Assembly (NCBI GenBank): GCA_016287075.1 | Contig: JAEEVC010000002.1 | Span: 91,246 to 155,245 of the forward strand | DNA: 64,000 nt | Reading direction: 5' to 3' | From: Bacteroidales bacterium | Lineage (GTDB): Bacteria > Bacteroidota > Bacteroidia > Bacteroidales > UBA932 | Shown here: piece after piece, positions 44,042 to 52,773 of the stretch | How the letters are laid out: the number at the start of each line of letters is the position of its first letter | How positions within the stretch are numbered: the first letter of the stretch is position 1 | Position numbers and translations under genes: made by a program | Notes under the pieces: generated by a model | Told to the model about the DNA's origin: nothing | Databases searched by the model: none | What the model saw: the letters and a program-made list of their open reading frames with translations, nothing else

Positions 44042-45700
44042 ATGAAAGATTACAACGAAGTAGCCAAGAGCTGGATCGAAGGGAATTTCGATCCGGAGAC
44101 CAAATGCCAGGTCCTCGCCCTCAGGAACACCGACCCCACCGGTTTCGAAGACGCCTTCTACAAGAGCCTCGAATTCGGCACCGGCGGCCTCCGCGGCATC
44201 ATGGGCGTCGGCACCAACCGGATGAACAAGTACACGGTCGGCATGGCCACCCAGGGCCTCGCCAACTACATCAACGCCCATGTCGAAGGCGCCAAAAGCG
44301 TCTGCATCTCCTTCGACAGCCGCAACAATTCCAAGCTGTTCGCCCGGATTTCCGCCGACGTGCTCTCCAACAACGGCATCCACGTCTATCTCTTCGACAA
44401 CCTCCGCCCCACGCCCGAACTGAGCTACGCCATCCGGGCCAAGGGCGCCACGGCCGGCATCATGGTCACGGCCAGCCACAATCCGAAGGAATACAACGGC
44501 TACAAGGTCTTCTGGAGCGACGGCGGCCAGATCACGGCCCCCGTGGACAAGGACATCATCGCCGAGGTGAACAAGATCACCGACCCCGACCAGGTCCGCT
44601 TCGAATCGGCCGGGGACATCGGCGGCATCGAGCCGATGGGCAGGGAGATGGATGAAGCCTACCTCAAGGACATCCTCTCGCTGACCCTCAGCCCGGAATC
44701 CGTCGCCCGCCATCCCGACATCAAGATCGTCTATACCCCGCTCCACGGCTGCGGCGTCCGGCTCGTTCCGGAAGCGCTCTCCCGCCTCGGCTTCAAGAAT
44801 GTCATCCATGTCCCCGAACAGGACATCAGCGACGGCAACTTCCCGACCGTCGTCTCCCCGAACCCGGAGGAGCCGGCCGCGATGAAGATGGCCCTCGCCA
44901 AGGCCGACGAGACCGGCGCCGACATCGTCATGGCGACGGACCCGGATGCAGACCGGCTCGGCATCGCCGTCCGGGACGACGCGGGGAACATGGTCCAGTT
45001 CAACGGCAACCAGACCGCCGCGATGCTGACCTACTACATCCTCACCCGCTGGAAAGAACTCGGCAAGCTGGATGCGACCAAGTACTGCGTCAAGACCATC
45101 GTCACGACCGAACTCATCGCCGCGATCTGCAAGTCCTTCGGTGTCAAGTGCTACAATGTCCTCACTGGTTTCAAGTACATCGCCGAGATCGTCAAGGAGC
45201 ATGAGAACGACGGCGAGTTCATCTGCGGCGGCGAGGAGAGCTACGGCTTCAACGTCGGGCAGTTCGTCCGCGACAAATGCGCCCAGGTCGCCTGCGCGAT
45301 GGTCGCCGAGTGCGCCGCCTGGGCCGCCGACCAGGGCCTGACCCTCTACGGGCTCATGCAGAAGATCTACAAGGAATACGGCCTCTACGTCGAAAAGATG
45401 GTCTATATCGTCCGCAAGGGCAAGGCCGGCGCCGAGGAGATCCAGCAGATCATGGCCGGCTACCGCGCCACGCCGCCCGCTGAACTGGCCGGCGTCCCGC
45501 TCGTAAAGGTCATCGATTACCTCAAGCCCGAGGAGACCGGACTGCCGAAATCCAACGTGCTGCAGTTCTTCAACGCCGACGGCGACGTCGTCACCGTCCG
45601 TCCTTCCGGCACCGAGCCGAAGATCAAGTTCTACTTCGGCGCAACGGGTGACGCCGCCCCCGCCAAGATCGAGAAACTGCGGAAGCAGTTCATCGACTAG
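44042..45700 (+). CDS. Phospho-sugar mutase (phosphoglucomutase/phosphomannomutase)
   Basis: 552 aa from ATG 44042. Alpha-D-phosphohexomutase: G-T-G-G-L-R-G near 50, catalytic Ser145 in T-A-S-H-N-P, Mg2+ loop D-P-D-A-D-R near 310, G-G-E-E-S-Y-G sugar loop near 405, and C-terminal R-P-S-G-T-E-P. Interconverts hexose 1- and 6-phosphates for glycogen, nucleotide sugars or glycolysis. The longer type (~550-580 aa) is usually annotated as Pgm in Bacteroidota. Ends in hairpin D, shared with the convergent GH97 gene. Confidence 0.9.
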   Translation: MKDYNEVAKSWIEGNFDPETKCQVLALRNTDPTGFEDAFYKSLEFGTGGLRGIMGVGTNRMNKYTVGMATQGLANYINAHVEGAKSVCISFDSRNNSKLFARISADVLSNNGIHVYLFDNLRPTPELSYAIRAKGATAGIMVTASHNPKEYNGYKVFWSDGGQITAPVDKDIIAEVNKITDPDQVRFESAGDIGGIEPMGREMDEAYLKDILSLTLSPESVARHPDIKIVYTPLHGCGVRLVPEALSRLGFKNVIHVPEQDISDGNFPTVVSPNPEEPAAMKMALAKADETGADIVMATDPDADRLGIAVRDDAGNMVQFNGNQTAAMLTYYILTRWKELGKLDATKYCVKTIVTTELIAAICKSFGVKCYNVLTGFKYIAEIVKEHENDGEFICGGEESYGFNVGQFVRDKCAQVACAMVAECAAWAADQGLTLYGLMQKIYKEYGLYVEKMVYIVRKGKAGAEEIQQIMAGYRATPPAELAGVPLVKVIDYLKPEETGLPKSNVLQFFNADGDVVTVRPSGTEPKIKFYFGATGDAAPAKIEKLRKQFID

Positions 45701-45712
45701 CGGCGCTCCGAC

Positions 45713-45768
45713 GCGAAAGAACAGGGTTCAGACCTCAGAAAAATTCGGTCTGAACCCTGTTCTTTCGC
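45713..45768. repeat. Conserved-loop hairpin, copy D
   Basis: Perfect 22-bp arms (45713-45734 with 45747-45768) around the 12-nt loop TCAGAAAAATTC, identical to the loop of copy A although the arms differ. It lies between two convergent genes, where it could also terminate both. Confidence 0.85.
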
Positions 45769-45789
45769 TTTCTACGCTTTCCGCTACTG

Positions 45790-47778
45790 TCAGGGTGCCG
45801 GGGCCAGGCGGGCGGCCCAGCCGCCGCCGGGGGCGAGATGGGCGCGGAGCGTCGTTGCGGGCGTCGCGTCGCATGTTTCGACGCGGAAGTCGCGCGCTGC
45901 GCGGTCGGCGTTGGGCCCGTCGCGATAGACCGTGACGGTGTAGGCCCCTTCCGGAAGGAAGTCCAGCGGAATCTCCATATCCCGGGCTTTCCAATCCGTC
46001 ATAGCACCTATGTACCAGGCACTTCCACTGCGGCGGGCCAGGACGGCATATTCGGCGATCCGGCCGTCCAGGGCGAGGGTCTCGTCCCAGACCGTCGGGA
46101 TGGCGGCGATGAACGCCGTGCATTCCGGCTCCTTGCGGTAGTTCGACGGGGAATCGCACAGCATCATCAGCGGCGCATCGAAAAGGACATATTCGGCGAG
46201 CTGGCGGCAGCGGGTGCCCTGGCTCATCGGCTCGGAATTGACCGGCCGGTAATTGCGCTTCGTCGCATTCCGCATCGCGCCCTGGGTGTAATCGGCCGAG
46301 CCGGCGGCCAGGCGGACGAACGGGATGGTCACGTCATAGGTCACCTGGTCCACTTCCGGTCCGCTCCATTTCATCTGCTCCAGGCCATGGACCCCCTCGA
46401 AATTGAGGACGTTCGGATAGGTCCGCTGCAGGCCGGCGGGCTTGAAGGCGCCGTGGAAATCCACCACCATCCGGTACCGGGCGGCCGTCGCCGCGGCGTC
46501 CTCGTAGAACTTGACCATCGGCTGGTCGTCGCGGTCCATGAAATCGATCTTCCAGCCCTTGATGCCCATCGCGGCATAGTGGCGGCAGATGCCCTCCATG
46601 TCGCGGTTGAAGGCCCAGTATCCAGCCCACAGAATCAGCCCCACACCGCGTTCAGCGGCATATTTCGTCAGCATCGGGAGGTCGATCTCCGGGATGACCT
46701 GCATCAGGTCCGCCTGCTTGTTGACCGCCCATCCTTCGTCCAGGATGACATACTCGATGCCGTGCTCCGCCGCGAAGTCGATATAGTGCCGGTAGGTGTC
46801 ATTGTTGATGCCGGCCCGGAAATCCACGTCATAGAGATTCCAGGCATTCCACCAGTCCCAGGCGACCTTCCCGGGCTTGACCCAGGACCAGTCCCCCTCC
46901 GCCGCAGGCGCCGCCAGGCGGAAGACCATGTCATTGTCCGTCAGCTGCTTATCCTCCCTGGCGACCATCACGACCCGCCACGGGAAGGAACGGGGACCTT
47001 CGACACGGGCGATATACTCCTCCCGCGTCTGCACCTCGCCCTGCAGCATGTTGTGCCCGCCCTGGCGGATCTCCTTCGGATACGGGGCGAAGCGTGCCTC
47101 CAGGGCGGCATCGCCGTCGCCGTTGTACAGATACATCCCCGGATAGTCCCGGAGGTCGGATTCCGTAAGGCAGAGCTTGATCCCGTCCGCCGCTTCCACG
47201 GTCAGCGGGAGGAACGCGAGCCTGTCCTTCCGCCACCCGGAAAGGCGGTGATGGGCATAGGTATTCTCGAACGAATTGTAGAACTGGCTCTCCAGCGTCT
47301 GCGTGTGCTGGCAGACATAAGGGACATACAGGTTCCAGTCCCCGGCGAAACGGAAGGCGGCCGTCTCCCCCGCCACCTCGCAGGCCTTGCCGGCATACAC
47401 GAAACGATAGGCGGCACCGTCGTCGTACAGACGGAAGACCAGCGAGAATCCCTCCTTGAAGTCCAACTTCAACTGATTGTAGTTATCCCGTACGACACTC
47501 CGCTTGAAGTAGAGGGCCGGAACCGATTCATTACAAGAAGATTTCGTCACCTTTTTCACCTTATTGCCAATACCAAGTTGGCGCCCGTCCGAAAGCGAGA
47601 GGGCGATCTCGGAGGGTTCGAGCAGGGCCACCGCGCCGGCGGAGAGGCTCCACGTCACTTTGTCGGCGACATCAATGCGGACGGACAGGCTCCCGTCCGG
47701 GGACACGAGCCCGTAATCCTTCGCGCTCAACTGCACGGCAGCGGCCAGAAGGAGGCAAACGGTCAGTATTCTTTTCAT
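45790..47778 (-). CDS. Glycoside hydrolase family 97, probably retaining alpha-galactosidase type
   Basis: 662 aa with signal peptide (1-19, ends L-S-A-K). N-terminal beta-sandwich, central TIM barrel with V-I-L-D-E-G-W at ~345, and C-terminal beta domain. In the barrel Asp412 in K-I-D-F and Glu461 in N-F-E-G-V are placed as the nucleophile and acid/base of retaining GH97 enzymes, whereas inverting SusB-type glucosidases lack the nucleophile Asp. This makes alpha-galactosidase (or beta-L-arabinopyranosidase) activity more likely than alpha-glucosidase. No susCD pair lies nearby. Confidence 0.85.
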   Translation of the reverse strand: MKRILTVCLLLAAAVQLSAKDYGLVSPDGSLSVRIDVADKVTWSLSAGAVALLEPSEIALSLSDGRQLGIGNKVKKVTKSSCNESVPALYFKRSVVRDNYNQLKLDFKEGFSLVFRLYDDGAAYRFVYAGKACEVAGETAAFRFAGDWNLYVPYVCQHTQTLESQFYNSFENTYAHHRLSGWRKDRLAFLPLTVEAADGIKLCLTESDLRDYPGMYLYNGDGDAALEARFAPYPKEIRQGGHNMLQGEVQTREEYIARVEGPRSFPWRVVMVAREDKQLTDNDMVFRLAAPAAEGDWSWVKPGKVAWDWWNAWNLYDVDFRAGINNDTYRHYIDFAAEHGIEYVILDEGWAVNKQADLMQVIPEIDLPMLTKYAAERGVGLILWAGYWAFNRDMEGICRHYAAMGIKGWKIDFMDRDDQPMVKFYEDAAATAARYRMVVDFHGAFKPAGLQRTYPNVLNFEGVHGLEQMKWSGPEVDQVTYDVTIPFVRLAAGSADYTQGAMRNATKRNYRPVNSEPMSQGTRCRQLAEYVLFDAPLMMLCDSPSNYRKEPECTAFIAAIPTVWDETLALDGRIAEYAVLARRSGSAWYIGAMTDWKARDMEIPLDFLPEGAYTVTVYRDGPNADRAARDFRVETCDATPATTLRAHLAPGGGWAARLAPAP

Positions 47779-47795
47779 AGGGATGGGGTGTTGTT

Positions 47796-49307
47796 TTAGG
47801 AAAGGGCCTTCGCCGCGGACTGGCCGGCGAGGTAGCCGGTACAGAAGGCGGCCTGGAGGTTGTAACCACCTGTGTCACAGTCCATGTCCAAAACCTCGCC
47901 CGCGAAATACAGGCCTTCGGACTTCTTGGACTCCAGGGTTTTGGCGACGACTTCCAACGTGGACACGCCGCCGGCGGTGATGACGCTGCGCTCGAAGCCC
48001 ACGAAGCCGGCGATGTCGAACCGCCAGTCCTTCAGGAGGGAGGCCATCGTATCCACGCTGACCTTCGGGTTGGTCTTCAGGAAGGCCAGGGTCAGGTTCC
48101 AGGGGATGAGTTTGCCGAGCAGGATGCGGAACAGCCGCTTGAAATCCTGTCCCTTGCTCCGCGGGTCATCCAGGATCTCCTGCCACTTCCCGCGGATATC
48201 CTCACGGAGTTTCTCCGCTTCGACGGCCGGCTTGAGGTCCAGGCTCACGGAAACCTTGGAGCCGTTCAGGATCGCCTTGACGGCTTTCCGGCTCACCTGG
48301 AAGCCGATCGGGCCTTCGATGCCGCCGTCGGTGAACTCCAGGTCGCCGAATTCGCTCTGGGCTTCGTTCCCGTCCACGAAGAGCGTCAGCTGGACGTTCT
48401 CGAGGGTATTGCCATTGAAGAGGGAGCCGGTCTCAGAGAGCGGGGTGATCCGCTCGATATGGCCTTGCAGTTTCGGGTAATGGGCCGGCAACGGATTGAT
48501 CTTGACCTCCTTCCGGGTACCATAGACGGTCTTTCGCGTACCGCGGAAGGCTTCACGGATGTCCCCGACGAGCGGATTCTCGTCCGTCTTGTATCCTTCC
48601 GGGACAAGGGCGGTCAGGGCCGGGAAACAGCTTTCGACCGAATGGCCGAGCTCCTCCGCCCACATGTACCCGTCGCCCGTCGATCCCGTGCCGGGATAGG
48701 ACAGGCCGCCGGTCGCGACGATGAGTTTCCGGCAGGAAAACAGTTCCGTCTCCACGGTGGTCTCCTTCCGCACCGGCACCGCTCCCTTGCGGTCGAAGCG
48801 GGCATCGCCCTCCGGACGCGGACGGAACTCCTTCACCGTCGTCTTCACGCAGTCGAGTTCATAGCCCCGGGGCGTCCTGTCGATGGTTTTCACCTCGCAG
48901 CCGGTCACGATCTTCACGCCGAGCAGCGTGCAGGCACGGGTCAGCGCATCGACGACGTCGCCGGCCATATGCGAAGCCGGGAAGGCGCGGTCGCCCCGCT
49001 CCACGACGCTCCGCATGCCGTTTTCCCGGAACAGGCCGATGAGCGCCTCAGGCGTCAGGTTGTGCCAGGCCGGGCTCAGGAAATTGACATCCGTGCGGAT
49101 GTGGGCGGAGAAATCCCCCCACTCCTTGACATTCGTGAAATTGCAGCGGCCCTTGCCTGTAATCATCACCTTCCGCCCGGGCCGGGGCATCTTCTCCAGC
49201 ACGGTCACCGTGCCGCCGGTCTCCGATTCCGCCAGGGTTTTCGCCGCGCCGATGGCGGCCATCAGGCCGGCCGCACCGCCGCCTATCACGATAATATCCG
49301 ATTTCAT
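47796..49307 (-). CDS. BaiN/HI0933-family FAD-dependent flavoprotein
   Basis: 503 aa from ATG 49307; the promoter at 49324-49355 shows that an earlier in-frame start is wrong. N-terminal dinucleotide-binding I-I-V-I-G-G-G-A-A-G-L-M-A-A, then the family motif K-M-P-R-P-G-R-K-V-M-I-T-G-K-G-R-C-N-F-T-N, A-T-G-G-L-S-Y-P-G-T-G-S-T-G-D-G in the middle, and a C-terminal F-A-G-E-V-L-D-M-D-C-D-T-G-G-Y-N-L-Q-A-A. About 90 residues longer than typical (~410 aa). The family is broadly conserved, with some members reducing bile-acid intermediates. The reaction here is unknown. Confidence 0.88.
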   Translation of the reverse strand: MKSDIIVIGGGAAGLMAAIGAAKTLAESETGGTVTVLEKMPRPGRKVMITGKGRCNFTNVKEWGDFSAHIRTDVNFLSPAWHNLTPEALIGLFRENGMRSVVERGDRAFPASHMAGDVVDALTRACTLLGVKIVTGCEVKTIDRTPRGYELDCVKTTVKEFRPRPEGDARFDRKGAVPVRKETTVETELFSCRKLIVATGGLSYPGTGSTGDGYMWAEELGHSVESCFPALTALVPEGYKTDENPLVGDIREAFRGTRKTVYGTRKEVKINPLPAHYPKLQGHIERITPLSETGSLFNGNTLENVQLTLFVDGNEAQSEFGDLEFTDGGIEGPIGFQVSRKAVKAILNGSKVSVSLDLKPAVEAEKLREDIRGKWQEILDDPRSKGQDFKRLFRILLGKLIPWNLTLAFLKTNPKVSVDTMASLLKDWRFDIAGFVGFERSVITAGGVSTLEVVAKTLESKKSEGLYFAGEVLDMDCDTGGYNLQAAFCTGYLAGQSAAKALS

Positions 49308-49323
49308 TCCGTCAATGTTTCCG

Positions 49324-49355
49324 CAAAAATACGGATTATTTGGCTCTCCTGCAAA
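49324..49355 (-). promoter_or_regulatory. Promoter of the flavoprotein gene
   Basis: Minus strand: TTTG (49352-49355), 20-nt spacer, TATTTTTG (49324-49331), 16 nt before the ATG. Confidence 0.7.
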
Positions 49356-49380
49356 GTTCCGCGAAAAAAGCGTCGAAGCA

Positions 49381-49494
49381 ATAATAAGGTATAGGTTGGA
49401 TTTCAACGCGAACGGTATATCGGGCAGTATTCCATCGGCGTTCGGTAGTAGCTATCAAAGCTGGGGCATGGTGATCCGTCCGGTAGCGGAATAG
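49381..49494 (+). pseudogene. 3' remnant of a FISUMP/fimbrillin-type lipoprotein gene
   Basis: A plus-strand frame ending with TAG at 49492-49494 encodes F-N-A-N-G-I-S-G-S-I-P then W-G-M-V-I-R-P-V-A-E. Such a tail (G-x-x-V-R-P-V) is the standard C-terminus of Fibrobacter-major-paralogue or fimbrillin-related lipoproteins of Bacteroidales. No start or body of such a gene is present; the upstream sequence belongs to the flavoprotein promoter. So only the tail survives. Confidence 0.55.
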
Positions 49495-49546
49495 CAGGAA
49501 CCTAATAGAAAATTCAGATTTTTTTTCGCAGAATACAAAAAAGTTG

Positions 49547-49554
49547 TATATTTG
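49547..49554 (+). promoter_or_regulatory. -7 box for tRNA-Thr
   Basis: TATATTTG, 27 nt before the tRNA. -33 not clear. Confidence 0.5.
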
Positions 49555-49581
49555 CAGTCCCGATTCAGAGAAATCGGTCTT

Positions 49582-49654
49582 GCCACTTTAGCTCAGTCGG
49601 TAGAGCAGCGCATTCGTAACGCGCAGGTCGGGAGTTCGAGCCTCCTGAGTGGCT
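49582..49654 (+). tRNA. tRNA-Thr (CGT)
   Basis: Acceptor GCCACTT/GAGTGGC, anticodon arm GCGCA-TTCGTAA-CGCGC (anticodon CGT, codon ACG; one A.C mismatch at the loop end), T arm GGGAG-TTCGAGC-CTCC. Discriminator T, no encoded CCA. Confidence 0.93.
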
Positions 49655-49755
49655 CGGAAAAGGCATCGCAGACGCGGTGCCTTTTTCATTTTCAATCCGT
49701 TATCCCGGGTCCAGACCTCTGTATAAACCAAAAAAGACCGCCTTTCGGCAGTCTT

Positions 49756-49832
<77 letters not shown>

Positions 49833-49863
49833 TTGTATCGCGGATAACGCTCTTCGTATTTTG

Positions 49864-49936
49864 TGACCCGTTCGGGGCTCGAACCCGAGACCCCAACATT
49901 AAAAGTGTTGTGCTCTACCAACTGAGCTAACGAGTC
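49864..49936 (-). tRNA. tRNA-Lys (TTT)
   Basis: Minus strand: acceptor GACTCGT/ACGGGTC, anticodon arm CAACA-CTTTTAA-TGTTG (anticodon TTT, codon AAA), T arm CTCGG-GTTCGAG-CCCGAA region. Discriminator A. No encoded CCA; 31 nt from tRNA-Lys(CTT), same strand. Confidence 0.94.
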
Positions 49937-50023
49937 TTTCCATTCCGTTCGGGGTTCTCTCCGATTGGGAATGCAAAGGTAGATTCTTTTTTTGAATCCT
50001 CCAAATATTTTCCACCCAAATTG

Positions 50024-51070
50024 CTACTTTTTTTGCGAATACTCCTTGATGTGCTGCTCTTCCGCAAGCTTGCACACAAGAAGCTGCCCCGCAGATTCGG
50101 CCACGATGTAGCCGTCGAGCCCCTGGACGACAACCGTGCGCTCCCCTGCCGTATGGACGAGGCAGTTCCGGCAGTCGAACAGGCGGATGTCGGGACCGAC
50201 GGCGGCGTTGCCGTCAGCATCGGCGGGAAGATGGGTACGGATGGAGCCCCAGCTGCCGAGGTCGCTCCAGCCGAGGTCGGCGGCGATGACCCGGATCGAA
50301 GAGGATTTCTCCATGACGGCATAGTCGATGGAAATCTTCTCGCAGGTCGGGAACAGGCGCCGGAGCGCGGCGGGCTCTTCCGCCGTATAGAAGGAAGGGG
50401 CCAGTTCGTCCATGACACCGGCAATCTGCGGGGCATGGGCACGGAGTTCGGCGCGGATGGTCCGGACATTCCAGACAAAGATGCCCGCATTCCAGAAATA
50501 GTGGCCGTCGGCGAGGTATTCCTCCGCCGTGGGGAGATCGGGCTTTTCCTTGAACTCGGTCACGGCGACGACGCGGTCGCGCACGGCTTCCTCCGCATGG
50601 ATGTATCCATAGCCCGTCTCCGGGCGGGTGGGGGCGATGCCGACCGTGACGATGGCGTCCGTCCCGTCGGTCGCGGCAAGCGCCTTCCGGATGGTGTCCG
50701 CAAAGGCCTCCGTCTTGAGGACGAGGGCGTCCGCAGGGGTCACGACGATGTTGGCATCGGGATCATTCCGCGCGATCTTCCAGCAGGCATAGGCGATGCA
50801 GGGGGCCGTATTGCGCGGCTCCGGCTCGGCAAGAATCTGATCCACAGGAATTTCCGGCAGCTGCTCCCGAACGGTGTCGACATAGCGCTCGGAGGTCACG
50901 ACCCAGAAATGGTCCGCCCGGCAGACCGGGAGGAAGCGGTCCACCGTCAGTTGGATGAGACTGCGGCCGACACCGAGGATGTCGATAAACTGCTTGGGCA
51001 TTTCCGGTGTGCTGGCCGGCCAGAGACGGCTGCCGATGCCTCCGGCCATGATGACGACATGCGTATCCAT
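50024..51070 (-). CDS. manC: Mannose-1-phosphate guanylyltransferase
   Basis: 348 aa from ATG 51070. N-terminal nucleotidyltransferase signature V-I-M-A-G-G-I-G-S-R-L-W-P-A-S with the activator Arg, then M-P-K-Q-F-I, F-K-E-K-P in the middle and the N-A-G-I-F-V-W pattern. No C-terminal isomerase domain, so it is the short single-function type. Makes GDP-mannose from mannose-1-phosphate and GTP for capsule, LPS or glycoprotein fucosylation. The -7 box TATTTTTG at 51096-51103 is divergent from aspA. Confidence 0.9.
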   Translation of the reverse strand: MDTHVVIMAGGIGSRLWPASTPEMPKQFIDILGVGRSLIQLTVDRFLPVCRADHFWVVTSERYVDTVREQLPEIPVDQILAEPEPRNTAPCIAYACWKIARNDPDANIVVTPADALVLKTEAFADTIRKALAATDGTDAIVTVGIAPTRPETGYGYIHAEEAVRDRVVAVTEFKEKPDLPTAEEYLADGHYFWNAGIFVWNVRTIRAELRAHAPQIAGVMDELAPSFYTAEEPAALRRLFPTCEKISIDYAVMEKSSSIRVIAADLGWSDLGSWGSIRTHLPADADGNAAVGPDIRLFDCRNCLVHTAGERTVVVQGLDGYIVAESAGQLLVCKLAEEQHIKEYSQKK

Positions 51071-51095
51071 TCCTTTCAATCCTTTGTGATTCCTG

Positions 51096-51135
51096 CAAAA
51101 ATACGAATAATATCTCAAATTAATGCCTATATTTG
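51096..51135. promoter_or_regulatory. Divergent promoter boxes for manC and aspA
   Basis: Minus-strand TATTTTTG at 51096-51103 (manC) and plus-strand TATATTTG at 51128-51135 (aspA, 18 nt before its ATG). -33 elements are indistinct. Confidence 0.5.
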
Positions 51136-51153
51136 TTCCAACAAGAGAACCAC

Positions 51154-52569
51154 ATGATGGAAACGAAACGATTCCGTGTCGAAAGCGACCTGCTCGGCGA
51201 AAGGCTCGTCCCCGCCGAGGCGTATTATGGCGTCCAGACCCAGCGGGCGCTGGAAAATTACAAGATCTCCAACACCCGGATGTGCGATTATCCGGAGTAT
51301 ATCATCGCCATGGCCTATGTCAAGATGGCGGCCGCTGCGGCCAATGCCGAACTCGGCGCCCTGGACCCGGCCATCGCGGATGCCATCATCGCCGCCTGCA
51401 AGGAAATCGTCGCGGGCAAGTTCCACGACCAGTTCCCGGTCGACATGATGCAGGGCGGCGCAGGCACATCCGTCAACATGAATGCCAACGAGGTCATCGC
51501 CAACCGCGCCCTCGAACTGATGGGCCACGAGAAAGGCGAATACCAGTTCTGCTCCCCGAACGACCATGTCAATTGTGCCCAGTCGACCAACGATGCCTAT
51601 CCGACGGCCTTCCGCTACACCTTCGTGCGCATGAACAAGCACCTGGTCCGGAGCCTGAAAGCGCTCATCGAGGCCTTCCGCGCCAAGGGCGAGGAATTCA
51701 AGGACATCCTCAAAATGGGCCGCACGCAGCTCCAGGACGCCGTCCCGATGACCTCCGGCCAGGAATTCCACGCCTATGCCACGAACCTGGAGGAGGAGAT
51801 CGCCAACCTCGAGCGCAACGCCGTCCTGCTCCGTGAGATCAACATGGGCGGCACAGCCATCGGCACCGGCCTCAACGCCGTCCCGGGCTTTGCCGAATGC
51901 TGCACCCGGAAGATGTCCGAGTTCTGCGGCGACGAACTCATCAGCGCACCGGACCTGGTCGAGGCGACGCCGGACACGGGCGCCTACGTCAGCTATTCCG
52001 CGGCACTGAAGCGCCTGGCCATCAAGCTCTCCAAGATCTGCAACGACCTCCGGCTGATGGCTTCCGGCCCCCGCTGCGGCCTCCACGAAATCAACCTGCC
52101 GCCGATGGCGCCCGGCTCTTCCATCATGCCCGGCAAGGTCAATCCGGTCATTCCGGAGGTGACGAACCAGGTCTGTTTCAAGGTCATCGGCAACGACACG
52201 ACGGTCGCCTTCGCCGCGGAAGCCGGCCAGCTCCAGCTCAATGTCATGGAACCCGTCATCGCCGAGTCCATCCTGGAAAGCGTCACCTGGCTCCGCAACG
52301 CCATCGAAACCCTCCGCACCAAGTGCATCGAAGGCATCACCGTGAACAGGGAGCACTGCTACGAAATGGTCAAGAACAGCATCGGCATCGTCACGGCCCT
52401 CAACCCTTACATCGGCTACAAGAACAGCACGAAAGTCGCCAAGGAAGCGCTCGAGACGGGCGGTTCGGTCTATGACATCGTCCTCGAAAAGGGGCTGATG
52501 AGCAAGGCGAAACTCGACGAAGCGCTGGACCCGAAAGCGATGCTCGGCGCCCACGACCTGCTGAAGTAA
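51154..52569 (+). CDS. aspA: Aspartate ammonia-lyase
   Basis: 471 aa from ATG 51154. Fumarase/aspartase superfamily with the signature [11 protein letters not shown] near residue 320 and a start [11 protein letters not shown] like known aspartases. Wording such as [10 protein letters not shown] and T-G-A-Y-V favours AspA over FumC. It reversibly converts aspartate to fumarate and ammonia, feeding the fumarate-reductase route of anaerobic Bacteroidales. Confidence 0.92.
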   Translation: MMETKRFRVESDLLGERLVPAEAYYGVQTQRALENYKISNTRMCDYPEYIIAMAYVKMAAAAANAELGALDPAIADAIIAACKEIVAGKFHDQFPVDMMQGGAGTSVNMNANEVIANRALELMGHEKGEYQFCSPNDHVNCAQSTNDAYPTAFRYTFVRMNKHLVRSLKALIEAFRAKGEEFKDILKMGRTQLQDAVPMTSGQEFHAYATNLEEEIANLERNAVLLREINMGGTAIGTGLNAVPGFAECCTRKMSEFCGDELISAPDLVEATPDTGAYVSYSAALKRLAIKLSKICNDLRLMASGPRCGLHEINLPPMAPGSSIMPGKVNPVIPEVTNQVCFKVIGNDTTVAFAAEAGQLQLNVMEPVIAESILESVTWLRNAIETLRTKCIEGITVNREHCYEMVKNSIGIVTALNPYIGYKNSTKVAKEALETGGSVYDIVLEKGLMSKAKLDEALDPKAMLGAHDLLK

Positions 52570-52587
52570 GCCCCGCGGCCGGCAACG

Positions 52588-52773
52588 GCCGTTCGCGGCA
52601 GACCGCAGCCGTTCGAGGCTGCCCACAACCGTTCGCGGCAGCCCGCGGCAGCCCGCGCTACGGCGGCCGGACCAGGAGCGCCAGCGGCACTCATTCACTT
52701 GCCGCGACAGTTCGCGGCAGAACGCGGCAACACACCGCCGTTCGCGGCAGCCCGCAGCAGCCCGCGCTACGGC
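52588..52773. repeat. GC-rich repeats CGTTCGCGGCAG
   Basis: After aspA there are repeated CGTTCGCGGCAG/CCGCAGC units. A 35-bp unit occurs at 52630-52664 and 52739-52773 with one mismatch (CGTTCGCGGCAGCCCGCGGC... and ...GCCCGCGCTACGGC). The second copy reaches into the stop codon of the minus-strand gene that ends at 52767. No gene fits the rest. Confidence 0.7.

Noticed and set aside
51154..52569. Fumarase class II instead of aspartase
   Set aside because: Both share the SSxMPxKxN signature, but the N-terminal and active-site wording fits aspartase better.
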